Notes: generated by a model not told the origin, from the letters alone. A stretch of DNA of 40,091 nucleotides from Paracoccaceae bacterium (GCA_024227755.1 JAAEUB010000250.1:1-40091); one strand, 5' to 3'; shown: positions 9,791-19,630, counted from the first letter of the stretch. Numbers and translations: made by a program.

Positions 9791-11611
9791 CTATCCGGCC
9801 TTTTCTTCTAACGTCAGCCATTCATCCTCGGCCGCGGCTAAAGCTGTTTGCCGCTCAACCAGCCCGGTGCTGGCTTTGCTGAATTTTCTGGGTTCGCGGG
9901 TGAATAGCTCGGGGTCGGACAGAAAGCTTTCCAGCTTGGCAATCTCGCTTTCCAGCCGAGCAATTTCATCGGGCAGAATCTTCAACCGATGTTGCTCAAC
10001 ATAAGACAGGCCACCATTGGCAACGGGCGGCTTTGTCTTGTCTTTTGGCGGAGCGGGTTGTTTTAACGCTGTTTTGGTTTTTTCAGGGCTGCGCGGTGCT
10101 TCTTCGCCCTTTTGCGCCAGATAATCGGACCAGCCACCGGCATAGATGGTCGCATTTCCGTCGCCCTCCATGGCGATGGTCGTCGCTGCCACCCGGTCAA
10201 GGAAATCACGATCATGGCTGACTAAAATCACCGTCCCGTCATATTCGCCCAAAAGCTCCTGCAACAAATCAAGTGTTTCCACGTCAAGGTCGTTGGTCGG
10301 CTCATCCAGCACCAGCAGGTTCGATTGCCGTGCCATGATCCCGGCCAGGATAAGGCGGGCCTTTTCACCACCCGAAAGCGAACGTACCGGCGCACGCGCC
10401 TGAGCCTCGCTGAACAAAAACTCCTTAAGGTATCCAACCACATGACGCGGCTGACCACGCACCATGACCTGATCGGCCTTGCCCGAGATGCCAAGCTCGG
10501 CGTTTCCCGTCAGGGTTTCCCACAGGCTGGCGTTTTCGTCCAGCCCGGCGCGGTTTTGGTCAAACAGAGCAAGCTCCAGCCCGGTGCCGCGGCTGATGGT
10601 GCCGGTATCGGATATTTCATTGCCGATAAGCATGTTTAAAAGCGTGGTTTTACCGGCCCCATTGGGACCAACCAGCGCCACCCGGTCGCCGCGATTGATG
10701 CGCAGGTCGAAATCACGCAAGATCACCTTGTCGCCGTAAGTCTTTGATATCCCTTTGGCTTCAATGACCTTACGTCCGGACTTCGGACCTGCCTCAAGCG
10801 CCATCGCGGCCTTGCCCTGCCGGTTTATCTGCGCCGCGCGATCTGCCCGCATGGCCTGAAGGGCGCGCACCCGCCCCTGATTGCGTTTTCGCCGTGCTGA
10901 GATACCCTCAACGGCCCATCGCGCTTCGGCCTTGATACGGCGGTTAAGCTTGTGGCGCGCACTATCCTCTTCTTCCCAATGCTTATCACGCCAGGCCTCA
11001 AAACCATCAAAACCCTTGTCCTGACGGCGCAAGGCCCCCCGGTCCAGCCACAATGTGGCACGGGTCAGGGCGCGCAGAAACGCCCGGTCATGGCTGATCA
11101 GAACGAAAGCGGCGCGGGTCTCGCCCAAGCGGCGCTCAAGCCAGGTAATCGCCTGAATATCAAGGTGGTTGGTCGGCTCATCAAGCAGCATCAGATCCGG
11201 TGCCTCGGCCAGTAAACGCGCCAAAGCCGCACGGCGCCGTTCGCCGCCCGAAGCCGTCGCCACTGCATTGTCAGGGTCAAACCCCAACCCCTCGGCGGCC
11301 TGTTCGACCAGATAATCCTGCCCCGGCTCAAGCCCGGTTGTTGCAAAATCACCCAAAGTGGCAAAGCCCGACATATCCGGGTGCTGTTCCATGTAACTTA
11401 CCGAAATTCCTGCCGGCAAAACGCGCGAACCATGATCGACCTCGATCAGGCCCGCCATCAGCTTCATCAGGGTGGATTTCCCTGACCCGTTACGCCCGAC
11501 CAGCGCCAACCGGTCCCCGGGCTGCACCACCAGATCCAACTGGTCAAACACCGGATCCCCGCCAAAAGTCAGCGAAATACCAGAAAGCTGTAAAAGAGGT
11601 GAACGCGCCAT
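9791..11611 (-). CDS. ABC-F family ATP-binding protein (Uup-like)
   Basis: Two Walker A (GRNGSGKST, GPNGAGKTT) and two signature/Walker B sets, no TM segments, C-terminal coiled region. Confidence 0.93.
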   Translation of the reverse strand: MARSPLLQLSGISLTFGGDPVFDQLDLVVQPGDRLALVGRNGSGKSTLMKLMAGLIEVDHGSRVLPAGISVSYMEQHPDMSGFATLGDFATTGLEPGQDYLVEQAAEGLGFDPDNAVATASGGERRRAALARLLAEAPDLMLLDEPTNHLDIQAITWLERRLGETRAAFVLISHDRAFLRALTRATLWLDRGALRRQDKGFDGFEAWRDKHWEEEDSARHKLNRRIKAEARWAVEGISARRKRNQGRVRALQAMRADRAAQINRQGKAAMALEAGPKSGRKVIEAKGISKTYGDKVILRDFDLRINRGDRVALVGPNGAGKTTLLNMLIGNEISDTGTISRGTGLELALFDQNRAGLDENASLWETLTGNAELGISGKADQVMVRGQPRHVVGYLKEFLFSEAQARAPVRSLSGGEKARLILAGIMARQSNLLVLDEPTNDLDVETLDLLQELLGEYDGTVILVSHDRDFLDRVAATTIAMEGDGNATIYAGGWSDYLAQKGEEAPRSPEKTKTALKQPAPPKDKTKPPVANGGLSYVEQHRLKILPDEIARLESEIAKLESFLSDPELFTREPRKFSKASTGLVERQTALAAAEDEWLTLEEKAG

Positions 11612-11670
11612 AGCCGGGGCGTAAGTGGTTCACAGGCCAAGGTCAACGCGTTCGCGGGCTTTCCTAAAAA

Positions 11671-12417
11671 CTATTGCCGTGCCACCGCCCTTAAGACCTG
11701 TGCGCGCCCCTGAGGCACGGATTTGACCTCTAGCCCGGTGAAGACATGCATCGTTCTGAGGCCCCGGTCCACAACCGCGTGATCACTGACCCAGCCCCCC
11801 ATCAAAAGGTAAGTCCGCAATAGTGGCGGCATTACCCGCATCGCGCGGCGTTTTTCAGCCTGGCAATCATAATTACCGGCAAAATGCACCACTTCCTTGG
11901 CCTTTTGTCGCGGTCGCCAGCGCTTTGGGGCAATATGGTGTTGCTTGAGCTGGGTAAAAGCCACCCGGTAAGGGGCGGCATCGATACCCGCAAAGGAAGA
12001 ACAGCCAAACATCATCTCAAACCCCTCGCAATCGACCAATCGTGTCATCACAGCCCATGCCACGCGGAGGATTTCGGGGTCCCGTAATCCGGGAAGTATG
12101 CAAAACCGCCCCATCTCAACCATCCTGCCGGGATAGTTTTCAAGTGCGGAAAGGTTGTAAAACTGCGCCGAGTAGCTTTCGGGAATCACCTTGCCGCTTT
12201 CCAGTGCCAACAGCCGAAAACAGCCAACAAGAGTGCCCGAGTCCGCTTCCTCGATCAGGACTTGTGTGCAGGTGCTGTCAAAAGCGTCTTCGTCGCACCC
12301 TTCACCGTCCGGGTTAACAAAGGCACGAAAACGAAGGTGCTGTGCGGCACGAATATCACCCACCTGGCGCGTCAGCCGGGCGCGATATTTTCCCTTTTGA
12401 AAGACTAAAGGCTTCAT
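11671..12417 (-). CDS. GNAT-fold N-acyltransferase, OlsB-like (ornithine lipid synthesis)
   Basis: LRFRAFVNPDGEGCDEDAFDSTCTQVLIEE...GCFRLL...MVEMGRFCILP...MMFGCSSFAG as in OlsB / hemolysin-like acyltransferases. Confidence 0.82.
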   Translation of the reverse strand: MKPLVFQKGKYRARLTRQVGDIRAAQHLRFRAFVNPDGEGCDEDAFDSTCTQVLIEEADSGTLVGCFRLLALESGKVIPESYSAQFYNLSALENYPGRMVEMGRFCILPGLRDPEILRVAWAVMTRLVDCEGFEMMFGCSSFAGIDAAPYRVAFTQLKQHHIAPKRWRPRQKAKEVVHFAGNYDCQAEKRRAMRVMPPLLRTYLLMGGWVSDHAVVDRGLRTMHVFTGLEVKSVPQGRAQVLRAVARQ

Positions 12418-12520
12418 GGCACTACCGTTGTTTAAGGGCATTCTGCCTTTACATATGACCTTTTGGGCTTGTCTGTGGAACAGGTGATCCCGTGGGAACA
12501 GTCAAAAAGGCGGCCATATT

Positions 12521-12916
12521 GTGAAAAAAGTCACTAAAACAGACGCAGAATGGCGCGCCCAGCTTACAGACATGGCATACAAAGTCACCCGTCAACATGC
12601 CACTGAGCGCGCTTATTCCCATGCCGGTTTTCCTGAAAACCCGGGCCAGTTTACCTGTATCTGCTGCGGGGCAGAGCTTTTTGGGCAGGATGATAAGTTT
12701 GATGCAGGTTGCGGCTGGCCCTCGTTCAGCGCACCGTTGAAATCGGAAAATATCGGCGAAAGCGAGGATAACAGCCTGTTCATGCGCCGGACCGAAGTGC
12801 ATTGTCAGCATTGTGCGGCGCATCTGGGTCACGTCTTTCCGGACGGACCAGAGCCAACCGGTTTACGCTATTGTATCAATGGCGCGGCGCTGAAATTCAT
12901 CCCGGATCACGATTAG
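12521..12916 (+). CDS. msrB: Peptide-methionine (R)-S-oxide reductase
   Basis: GTG start; two CxxC zinc motifs (CICC, CQHC), GCGWPSF, LRYCINGAALKF with catalytic Cys. Confidence 0.95.
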   Translation: MKKVTKTDAEWRAQLTDMAYKVTRQHATERAYSHAGFPENPGQFTCICCGAELFGQDDKFDAGCGWPSFSAPLKSENIGESEDNSLFMRRTEVHCQHCAAHLGHVFPDGPEPTGLRYCINGAALKFIPDHD

Positions 12917-13013
12917 GCATTTCAGACATTGCAGGCCACCAGCCACGGGCGCCGATCAGGAATACTGCGTGGCGAAGCCACACAATTTGGCAACGCTCGC
13001 GGCGTTAACGCCC

Positions 13014-13466
13014 CTATAGCAGGTTTGAGACGTCGACCTGGCCGAAGCTGCCAAACAATTGCTTGATAAAGGTTATGCCTTTGATATTGCTTTCGGTTAC
13101 CCGGCGAGACAGCACAATTACCCGGCCGTCTTCCAATCCGAACTGCTCGACATTCTCAACCACTCCACGATCGTTAAAGCTGATCGCAAGGACTTGGCGT
13201 TCAATCTCTTCCGGTGCGTTATAGGCGAAATGGCGAAAACGGCTTTGCACGAAATACCAGGCAGTTCCGGTAAGAAGCCCCGATGTACCCGGTGCCCCGA
13301 TCGAGCCTTCTAGGGATTCGCGCGTGTCAACGCCGACCAGAATAAGATCAAGCTCTTCATCACTTGGCATATAGCCGTGATTACGAAAGGTCGCAGTGCA
13401 GGACGCGACGACTAAGGCCAAAAGGGCCACCGCCGTTATCCTGACGATTTGCCTGTACCCGCGCAT
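13014..13466 (-). CDS. bamE: Outer membrane assembly lipoprotein, BamE/SmpA/OmlA family
   Basis: Lipoprotein signal (ALLALVVASCTATFRNHGYMP), SmpA/OmlA-like core; adjacent to the yceD-rpmF-plsX cluster. Confidence 0.85.
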   Translation of the reverse strand: MRGYRQIVRITAVALLALVVASCTATFRNHGYMPSDEELDLILVGVDTRESLEGSIGAPGTSGLLTGTAWYFVQSRFRHFAYNAPEEIERQVLAISFNDRGVVENVEQFGLEDGRVIVLSRRVTESNIKGITFIKQLFGSFGQVDVSNLL

Positions 13467-13534
13467 AACGCCCCCTTGCCTCGTTGTGAACCTGTGCTTA
13501 TCCGCTTACAGAAGGATTGCACAACGTTCAAGAA

Positions 13535-14149
13535 ATGAAAACGATCATGACCCCGCAAACACCGGCAAAGACGGTTTTACGCCACTCTCTCGAGGTTGCA
13601 TCCCTAGCCCGTTATACCGGCGAGCGCCATATTGACCTGGTGCCCGACGCTGACGAACTGGCTGCCTTAAGTGGTCAGTTGGGGGCCAGTATCTTACGCA
13701 AGGTTTCTCTAAAAGGTCAGCTGGAGCCTGTGGGCAAGCGTGACTGGCTGCTTACCGCGCGGCTTGGGGCGACGATCATCCAGCCCTGCGTGGCCACCCT
13801 GGCCCCGGTTACCACGCGGGTTGAAGAGGATGTCGTGCGCCTGTGGCAGGCCGAAATCGGCGACAAAGCCGAAGCGGGCAGCGAAGAAGAGATGCCCGGG
13901 GATACAAGCGAAGAACAACTGGGCAATACAATTGATCTGGGTCAGGTATTGGTCGAATCACTGGCGCTTGCCGTGCCCCTTTATCCACGCGCCGAGGGGG
14001 TTGAAATGGAACAGGCGGTCTTTGCCGCCCCAGGCATCGCGCCAATGCATGACGAAGATGCACGCCCATTTGCAGGCCTAGCGGCTTTGCGTGGCAAACT
14101 GGAAAAAGCAGGTGAAAAGGACGACGGCGAAAGCGGCGAAGACACCTGA
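13535..14149 (+). CDS. DUF177 / YceD family protein
   Basis: RLGATIIQPCVATLAPVTTRVEEDVVRLW...LGQVLVESLALAVPLYPRAEG, typical YceD; upstream of rpmF. Confidence 0.9.
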   Translation: MKTIMTPQTPAKTVLRHSLEVASLARYTGERHIDLVPDADELAALSGQLGASILRKVSLKGQLEPVGKRDWLLTARLGATIIQPCVATLAPVTTRVEEDVVRLWQAEIGDKAEAGSEEEMPGDTSEEQLGNTIDLGQVLVESLALAVPLYPRAEGVEMEQAVFAAPGIAPMHDEDARPFAGLAALRGKLEKAGEKDDGESGEDT

Positions 14150-14344
14150 GGTCGCCAAAATGGAAAACCGCTTGCAAATGCTCCAAATCGTTCTATGTTC
14201 CCGGCCTTCCCATAAAGATGGGTTGGCACCGCGCTGAGATCAGCGTAAGAGGCGCGCAGAAACAAAGAACAGATCCAAGAACAGACCGGGCAATGGCCCC
14301 GAGAAACCCGGGCCGAGGCCCCCGAGAAATGCAAAGGTTGAGAC

Positions 14345-14557
14345 ATGGCTGTCCAACAGAACAAAGTTTCCAAATCCCGCCGCAATAACCGGCGTGCTCA
14401 TGACGCATTGGTTGCGGCTAACCCCGACGAATGCTCGAATTGCGGTGAACTGAAGCGCCCGCATCACGTGTGCCCTTCCTGTGGTCATTACGACGACCGC
14501 GAAGTGGTTGCGATGGTTGACGACGCGCTGTTTGACGACGACGAGGACGCGGCGTAA
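14345..14557 (+). CDS. rpmF: 50S ribosomal protein L32
   Basis: [22 protein letters not shown]...[20 protein letters not shown]. Confidence 0.97.
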   Translation: MAVQQNKVSKSRRNNRRAHDALVAANPDECSNCGELKRPHHVCPSCGHYDDREVVAMVDDALFDDDEDAA

Positions 14558-14642
14558 GCCCGGCCTTGTTTCAACCGTTATCACCCCGGTCATTGCCCGG
14601 GCCCGGCTTGTCTGATACCTCCCATTAAGGGGCACGTTGATC

Positions 14643-15731
14643 ATGCAGAGCGGGACAAGCAAACATACGATCATCTCGGTTGACGCCATGGGCGGCGACC
14701 GTGGACCCGTGGCAATTGTCGCGGGTCTTTCGCTTTTGGCCGGTCGCGACTCCGATATCGGCTTTATCCTGCATGGCGACAAGCCGACCCTGACCAGACT
14801 GGTTGGGCGACGCAAGGAACTTGCCGGGCGATGTGAAATTCGCCACGCGGATGAAGTCGTCTCGATGGAAGACAAGCCCAGCCACGTGATGCGCAAGGGG
14901 CAAAAAACCTCGATGTGGTCCACCGTTGAGGCGGTGAAAGCACATGAGGCCGAAGTTGCGGTCAGTTGCGGCAATACCGGCGCCCTGATGGCGCTTTCGA
15001 TGATTCGCTTACGCAAACTGCCCGGTGTCAGCCGCCCGGCCATTGCCTGTCTGTGGCCATCGCGTAATCCGGGCGGGTTCAATATTATGCTGGACGTGGG
15101 CGCTGACATTCGTGCCGATGAGACCGATTTGCTGCAATATGCCCTGATGGGGGCCTCTTATGCGCGCAATGGTCTGGGATTGAAAAGCCCACGTATTGGT
15201 CTGCTGAATGTCGGCACCGAGGAGCATAAAGGCCGCCCCGAACTGAAAGCAGCATATGAGCTGATCGCTGATGAGGCGAAACAGGCCCATTTTGAGTTCG
15301 TCGGTTTTGTCGAAGGCGGGGATATCCCCTCAGCGAAGGTCGACGTGATCGTCACGGACGGATTTACCGGCAATGTGGCGCTGAAAACAGGTGAAGGTAC
15401 AGCAACGCTCAGTCGTGATTTACTGCGCGAGGCTTTGAAATCGACCTGGCTGTCAGTGCTTGCCGCGTTCATCGCCTCGGCGTCACTGAAACGTCTGAAT
15501 GCACGCATTGATCCGCGCCGGGTCAATGGCGGGGTGTTTTTAGGGCTGAATGGCACTGTGGTCAAAAGCCACGGCGGGGCGGATGCCACAGGAGTTGCCG
15601 CGGCAGTCGGGTTGGCCGCAGACCTGGCACGTTCAGGTTTCAGCCAAAAGCTGGCAGCAAGGGTTGCATCCGCAGGTACGCCGCGCGAAGATGTGAGTGA
15701 CGAAAAGAATGAGGGCGGACAGCCAAAATGA
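14643..15731 (+). CDS. plsX: Phosphate acyltransferase
   Basis: ISVDAMGGDRGP, VSCGNTGALMA, GLLNVGTEEHKG, VDVIVTDGFTGNVALKT. Confidence 0.97.
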   Translation: MQSGTSKHTIISVDAMGGDRGPVAIVAGLSLLAGRDSDIGFILHGDKPTLTRLVGRRKELAGRCEIRHADEVVSMEDKPSHVMRKGQKTSMWSTVEAVKAHEAEVAVSCGNTGALMALSMIRLRKLPGVSRPAIACLWPSRNPGGFNIMLDVGADIRADETDLLQYALMGASYARNGLGLKSPRIGLLNVGTEEHKGRPELKAAYELIADEAKQAHFEFVGFVEGGDIPSAKVDVIVTDGFTGNVALKTGEGTATLSRDLLREALKSTWLSVLAAFIASASLKRLNARIDPRRVNGGVFLGLNGTVVKSHGGADATGVAAAVGLAADLARSGFSQKLAARVASAGTPREDVSDEKNEGGQPK

Positions 15732-16702
15732 CAAGACGCGCTATGGTCCGAGGGGTTGGGCACTATTTGCCCGAACGCATTGTTCCCAACAGCTTTTTCG
15801 AAGATATCGTTGATACTTCTGACGAGTGGATCCGCACAAGATCCGGCATCGAACGACGACATTTTGCTGCCGAAGGTGAAACCACCTCGCATATGGCGGT
15901 AAAGGCGGCCAAGGCAGCCCTGAAAGACGCCGGAATGAGTGTGGGCGACATTGATGCCATCATCGTCGCCACGACGACGCCGGACCTGACCTTTCCGTCA
16001 ACCGCCACGATGGTTCAGCAGGGCCTGGGCATGGAGCGCGGCTTTGCCTTTGATATCCAAGCGGTTTGTGCCGGCTTCATTTTCGCATTGGTCAATGCCA
16101 ATGCATTGATTGTCACCGGTCAGGCCGAGCGGATACTTGTTATCGGTGCCGAAACGTTTTCGCGCCTTCTGGACATGAAAGACCGTGCCACTTGCGTATT
16201 GTTTGGCGACGGCGCCGGGGCTTTGGTCCTGGAAGCACACGCCGCCACCGGCACCAACGCCGATCGTGGTATCCTAGCCTCGGACCTTAATTCCGACGGA
16301 CGTGATCGCGATATGCTTTATGTAGACGGTGGCCCCTCGTCTACCGGAACCACCGGGGTGGTAAAAATGCTGGGTAACCAGCTTTTTCGCCGTGCGGTCG
16401 AACGCCTGACTGAAACTGCGCATCATGCGCTGGGCAAGGCCGGTTTGTCGGATAATGACGTCGACTGGATTGTGCCTCATCAGGCCAATATCCGCATCAT
16501 TCAGGGCACTGCCAAAAAAATGGGCATCCCGATGGAGAAAGTGATTGTTACCGTTGCCGACCATGGCAACACCTCTGCCGCCTCGATCCCACTGGCCCTT
16601 TCGGTTGGCAAAGCCGAGGGAAAAATAAAGAAAGGCGACCTTATCGTTACCGAGGCAATCGGTGGCGGTTTAGCCTGGGGGGGCGTGGTTTTACGCTGGT
16701 AA
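15728..16702 (+). CDS. fabH: Beta-ketoacyl-ACP synthase III
   Basis: TSDEWIRTRSGIERRH, DIQAVCAGFIFAL active Cys, PHQANIRI, GNTSAASIPLAL; overlaps plsX stop. Confidence 0.98.
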   Translation: MTRRAMVRGVGHYLPERIVPNSFFEDIVDTSDEWIRTRSGIERRHFAAEGETTSHMAVKAAKAALKDAGMSVGDIDAIIVATTTPDLTFPSTATMVQQGLGMERGFAFDIQAVCAGFIFALVNANALIVTGQAERILVIGAETFSRLLDMKDRATCVLFGDGAGALVLEAHAATGTNADRGILASDLNSDGRDRDMLYVDGGPSSTGTTGVVKMLGNQLFRRAVERLTETAHHALGKAGLSDNDVDWIVPHQANIRIIQGTAKKMGIPMEKVIVTVADHGNTSAASIPLALSVGKAEGKIKKGDLIVTEAIGGGLAWGGVVLRW

Positions 16703-16767
16703 AGCGCCAAATCGTGCTCAATCGCGCACTGAGCGCAACATTCAGACCTTTTTACAACCCGTTGTTA

Positions 16768-16797
16768 TTGACTCGTAAATTCAAACCTCCCTATGGT
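16768..16797 (+). promoter_or_regulatory. Candidate sigma-70 promoter of ihfA
   Basis: TTGACT-N18-TATGGT about 25 bp upstream of the ihfA start. Confidence 0.45.
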
Positions 16798-17125
16798 TAA
16801 CCCAAGCATCAAGGGGATCAAGATGAGCAACAAGACACTGACACGTATGGACCTTGGCGAAGCGGTTTTTCGCGAAGTCGGTCTGTCACGTAATGAAAGC
16901 GCCGGATTGGTTGAAAGCGTTTTGGGCCACATGTCCGATGCGCTGGCATCCGGCAAATCGGTCAAAATCTCGTCCTTTCGCACCTTCAGCGTTCGCGACA
17001 AAAACGCTCGCATCGGGCGCAACCCGAAAACTGGCGAAGAGGTACCGATTTTGCCGCGCCGGGTTTTGACCTTTCGCCCCTCGCACCTGATGAAAGATCG
17101 GGTTGCTGCGGGCAACAAAAGCTAG
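16793..17125 (+). CDS. ihfA: Integration host factor alpha subunit
   Basis: [26 protein letters not shown]...[41 protein letters not shown]; true start probably [10 protein letters not shown] at 16823. Confidence 0.95.
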   Translation: MVNPSIKGIKMSNKTLTRMDLGEAVFREVGLSRNESAGLVESVLGHMSDALASGKSVKISSFRTFSVRDKNARIGRNPKTGEEVPILPRRVLTFRPSHLMKDRVAAGNKS

Positions 17126-17176
17126 GCCTCAAGTTGCGACCAGACCTGCAACCAGATCAGTGACAGGTAATTTGTT

Positions 17177-18172
17177 ATGACCAACAAGTCCCCGGACGCC
17201 TTTCGCACCATCAGCGAAGTGGCAGAATGGTTGGGTGTGCCGACGCATGTATTGCGTTTTTGGGAAAGCCGTTTTGCGCAGGTAAAGCCGGTAAAGCGCG
17301 CCGGTGGGCGGCGATATTATCGCCCGGCCGACATGGAGCTTTTGGGCGGCATCCGCAAATTGCTGCACGAAGACGGCATGACCATCCGCGGGGTGCAAAA
17401 GCTTTTGCGCGAACAGGGCGTTAAGCATGTGGCCGAATTGTCGCCCGATATCAATGATTTGGACTTGAGTGATGCATCGCCATCAAACGTGGTAACGCTA
17501 GATGTCACCGCATCGGTTGATGCCGAAGAACTTACTGCAACACTTGTATCTGATGACGCACCGGCCAGCGACACAGCGAACGAACCCGACACGCCTTCCA
17601 TCCCCAGGACGGAAGAAGCACTTACCGCCGGTATCTCCGAACCGAATGAAGCTGATCCGGAACCGCAGATGCCACCCGAGACTCCGCAAGAGATCCCGGC
17701 GGGTCCGGAAGAATCACCCCCCGACGCACCGGTGGAAGCACCTCCGGAACCGCCTCTGGAAATCCCCGGCGACATGCCTGATGAGGCAGTACCTGAAGAA
17801 ACGACTGAGATTTCCGATGATTCCGTTGATGATGACAGCGCGTCCGACATGCTGATGGACAGCCCAGAGGCCCTCGATTTTCTGGCCCATGATGCGGATG
17901 TTACCCCGCCGATGGAAACCATGGCCAGGAATGATCAGGCTGAACCAATGGTGCCAGAGCCGCCTGCCACTTTGGACATTTCACGTATTCCCGATGACCC
18001 GGTTGAGGATGATGGCGATTTGTCGGCTGGTGAAGACGGCCTTCTGACCAATCTGCGCAACGCCCAGAAAACATCCGCCTGGCGCAATCAAAATGCCGGT
18101 GAACTTGGCGAATTGAATCAACGCCTTTTAGCCTTGAAAAACCGAATGAACCGCGAAAGGCGACAAGCATAA
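17177..18172 (+). CDS. MerR-family transcriptional regulator with long acidic Pro/Glu-rich C-terminal region
   Basis: [23 protein letters not shown]...[38 protein letters not shown]; downstream low-complexity acidic segment. Confidence 0.9.
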   Translation: MTNKSPDAFRTISEVAEWLGVPTHVLRFWESRFAQVKPVKRAGGRRYYRPADMELLGGIRKLLHEDGMTIRGVQKLLREQGVKHVAELSPDINDLDLSDASPSNVVTLDVTASVDAEELTATLVSDDAPASDTANEPDTPSIPRTEEALTAGISEPNEADPEPQMPPETPQEIPAGPEESPPDAPVEAPPEPPLEIPGDMPDEAVPEETTEISDDSVDDDSASDMLMDSPEALDFLAHDADVTPPMETMARNDQAEPMVPEPPATLDISRIPDDPVEDDGDLSAGEDGLLTNLRNAQKTSAWRNQNAGELGELNQRLLALKNRMNRERRQA

Positions 18173-18264
18173 TCGCCTTGAACGCATCCAAAGCGCTTCG
18201 CCATGTTGTTGGATCACAGCGATATGGTGAAACGCCCGGAACCTCCCGATATCATGAGCGCTTA

Positions 18265-18293
18265 GAGCTCAAGTTGAGGCTCAACTTGAACTC
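18265..18293. repeat. 29-bp inverted repeat upstream of tRNA-Pro
   Basis: GAGCTCAAGTTGAG-G-CTCAACTTGAACTC, 13 of 14 arm positions paired. Confidence 0.8.
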
Positions 18294-18356
18294 GAATCGA
18301 TTTATGGTTTTTCCAGCTTGCCAAGGGCAGCAAAACCACTATGTAAGAGCAAATGT

Positions 18357-18433
18357 CGGGCTATGGCGCAGTCTGGTAGCGCGTCCGTCTGGGGGACGGA
18401 AGGTCGCAGGTTCGAACCCTGCTAGCCCGACCA
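18357..18433 (+). tRNA. tRNA-Pro (anticodon GGG)
   Basis: CGGGCTA...TAGCCCG acceptor stem, TCCGT-CTGGGGG-ACGGA anticodon arm, GGTTCGAACC T arm, encoded CCA. Confidence 0.95.
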
Positions 18434-18443
18434 ATCGACTAAT

Positions 18444-18470
18444 CGCCCGTGCAACCGCGCGGGCGTTCTT
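18444..18470 (+). terminator. Terminator downstream of tRNA-Pro
   Basis: CGCCCGTGC-AACC-GCGCGGGCG-TTCTT; 9-bp stem with one G-U wobble. Confidence 0.7.
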
Positions 18471-18500
18471 GCATCCGGGACAGGCATTCGGGGGGAAGGC

Positions 18501-19598
18501 ATGAACAAAATCGCTGAGACCGACACCGGCGTTTTATCAAGCCAGAGCATCCAGGTGATGATCGATGAAGGCGTCATCGCTGCAACGCCTGATATTATTG
18601 CCAATCAGATTCAGCCCGCCTCGCTGGACCTGCGCCTTGGCGATGTGGCCTACCGGGTGCGCGCATCCTTTCTGGCCGGTGAAAACACCCCGGTTGCCGA
18701 GCGTCTTTCGGAATTTGAAATGCACCGCATAGACCTTACCGGTGGGGCAGTACTGGAAAAAGGCGCGGTCTATGTCGTGCCTTTGATGGAAAGATTGGCG
18801 CTGCCCGAAGGTGTGCAGGCGGTGGCGAACGCCAAAAGCTCGACCGGGCGACTGGACCTTTTAACCCGCGTAGTCACCGATGGCGGGGTTGAGTTTGACC
18901 GTATCGCAGAAGGCTATGACGGGCCGCTTTATGCCGAAATTTGCCCGCGTAGTTTTTCGGTGCTGGTACGCCCCGGAATGCGCCTTAATCAGATACGGTT
19001 TCGCGCCGGACAGGCTTTGTTGTCAGATAATGATCTGCGTGCGCGCCATGCAAGGGACCGGCTGGTCGATGGTGCGGCGCATATAGATCAGGGCCTTGGT
19101 TTCTCGGTGGATTCCCGCCCCCAGACGGGAAACCTGATCGGCTACCGCGCCAAACCTCATACGGGCGTGATCGATCTTGGCCGGATCGGCTATTATGACC
19201 CGGCAGAATACTGGGAGGCGCTGCACACAGACGAAGGCCGTCTGATCTTGGACCCCGGTGCCTTTTACATCCTTGTCAGCCGCGAGGCGGTGCATATCCC
19301 ACCCGATTGCGCCGCCGAGATGGCGCCGTATCTGGCCATGGTTGGCGAGTTTCGGGTACATTACGCGGGCTTTTTTGACCCCGGATTTGGCCATGATGGT
19401 GCCGGTGGCGCAGGTTCGCGCGGAGTATTGGAGGTACGCTGCCACGAGGCACCCTTTGTGCTGGAACATGGCCAAAGGGTCGGGCGGCTGGTCTATGAGC
19501 ACATGCGCGAAGTGCCCAAACAGCTTTACGGCAAAGATCTGGCCTCGAATTATCAGGGTCAGGGTTTAAAGTTATCAAAGCATTTCAAGTCTTTATAA
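18501..19598 (+). CDS. dcd: 2'-deoxycytidine 5'-triphosphate deaminase, double-length form
   Basis: Domain 1: QPASLDLRLGDVAYRV...NAKSSTGRLDLLTRVV...PGMRLNQIRF; domain 2: HYAGFFDPGFG...GVLEVR...GQRVGRLVYEHM. Confidence 0.9.
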   Translation: MNKIAETDTGVLSSQSIQVMIDEGVIAATPDIIANQIQPASLDLRLGDVAYRVRASFLAGENTPVAERLSEFEMHRIDLTGGAVLEKGAVYVVPLMERLALPEGVQAVANAKSSTGRLDLLTRVVTDGGVEFDRIAEGYDGPLYAEICPRSFSVLVRPGMRLNQIRFRAGQALLSDNDLRARHARDRLVDGAAHIDQGLGFSVDSRPQTGNLIGYRAKPHTGVIDLGRIGYYDPAEYWEALHTDEGRLILDPGAFYILVSREAVHIPPDCAAEMAPYLAMVGEFRVHYAGFFDPGFGHDGAGGAGSRGVLEVRCHEAPFVLEHGQRVGRLVYEHMREVPKQLYGKDLASNYQGQGLKLSKHFKSL

Positions 19599-19630
19599 GA
19601 CTTCCTACCAAACTTCCAAGTAACCTGGCC

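Noticed and set aside
12475-12512. Direct repeat GTGGAACAG / GTGGGAACAG in the olsB-msrB divergent region, considered as a LexA site
   Set aside because: Alphaproteobacterial LexA sites are GAAC-N7-GAAC or GTTC-N7-GTTC; here the spacing is 14
12967-13005. GTGGC-GAA-GCCAC and AACGC-TCGCG-GCGTT small hairpins between msrB and bamE
   Set aside because: Plausible bidirectional termination region but no U tracts, so not listed as a terminator
14240-15109. 289-aa minus-strand ORF
   Set aside because: Antisense to rpmF and plsX, both certain
18178-18504. 108-aa ORF running through tRNA-Pro
   Set aside because: Overlaps the tRNA and its terminator; spurious
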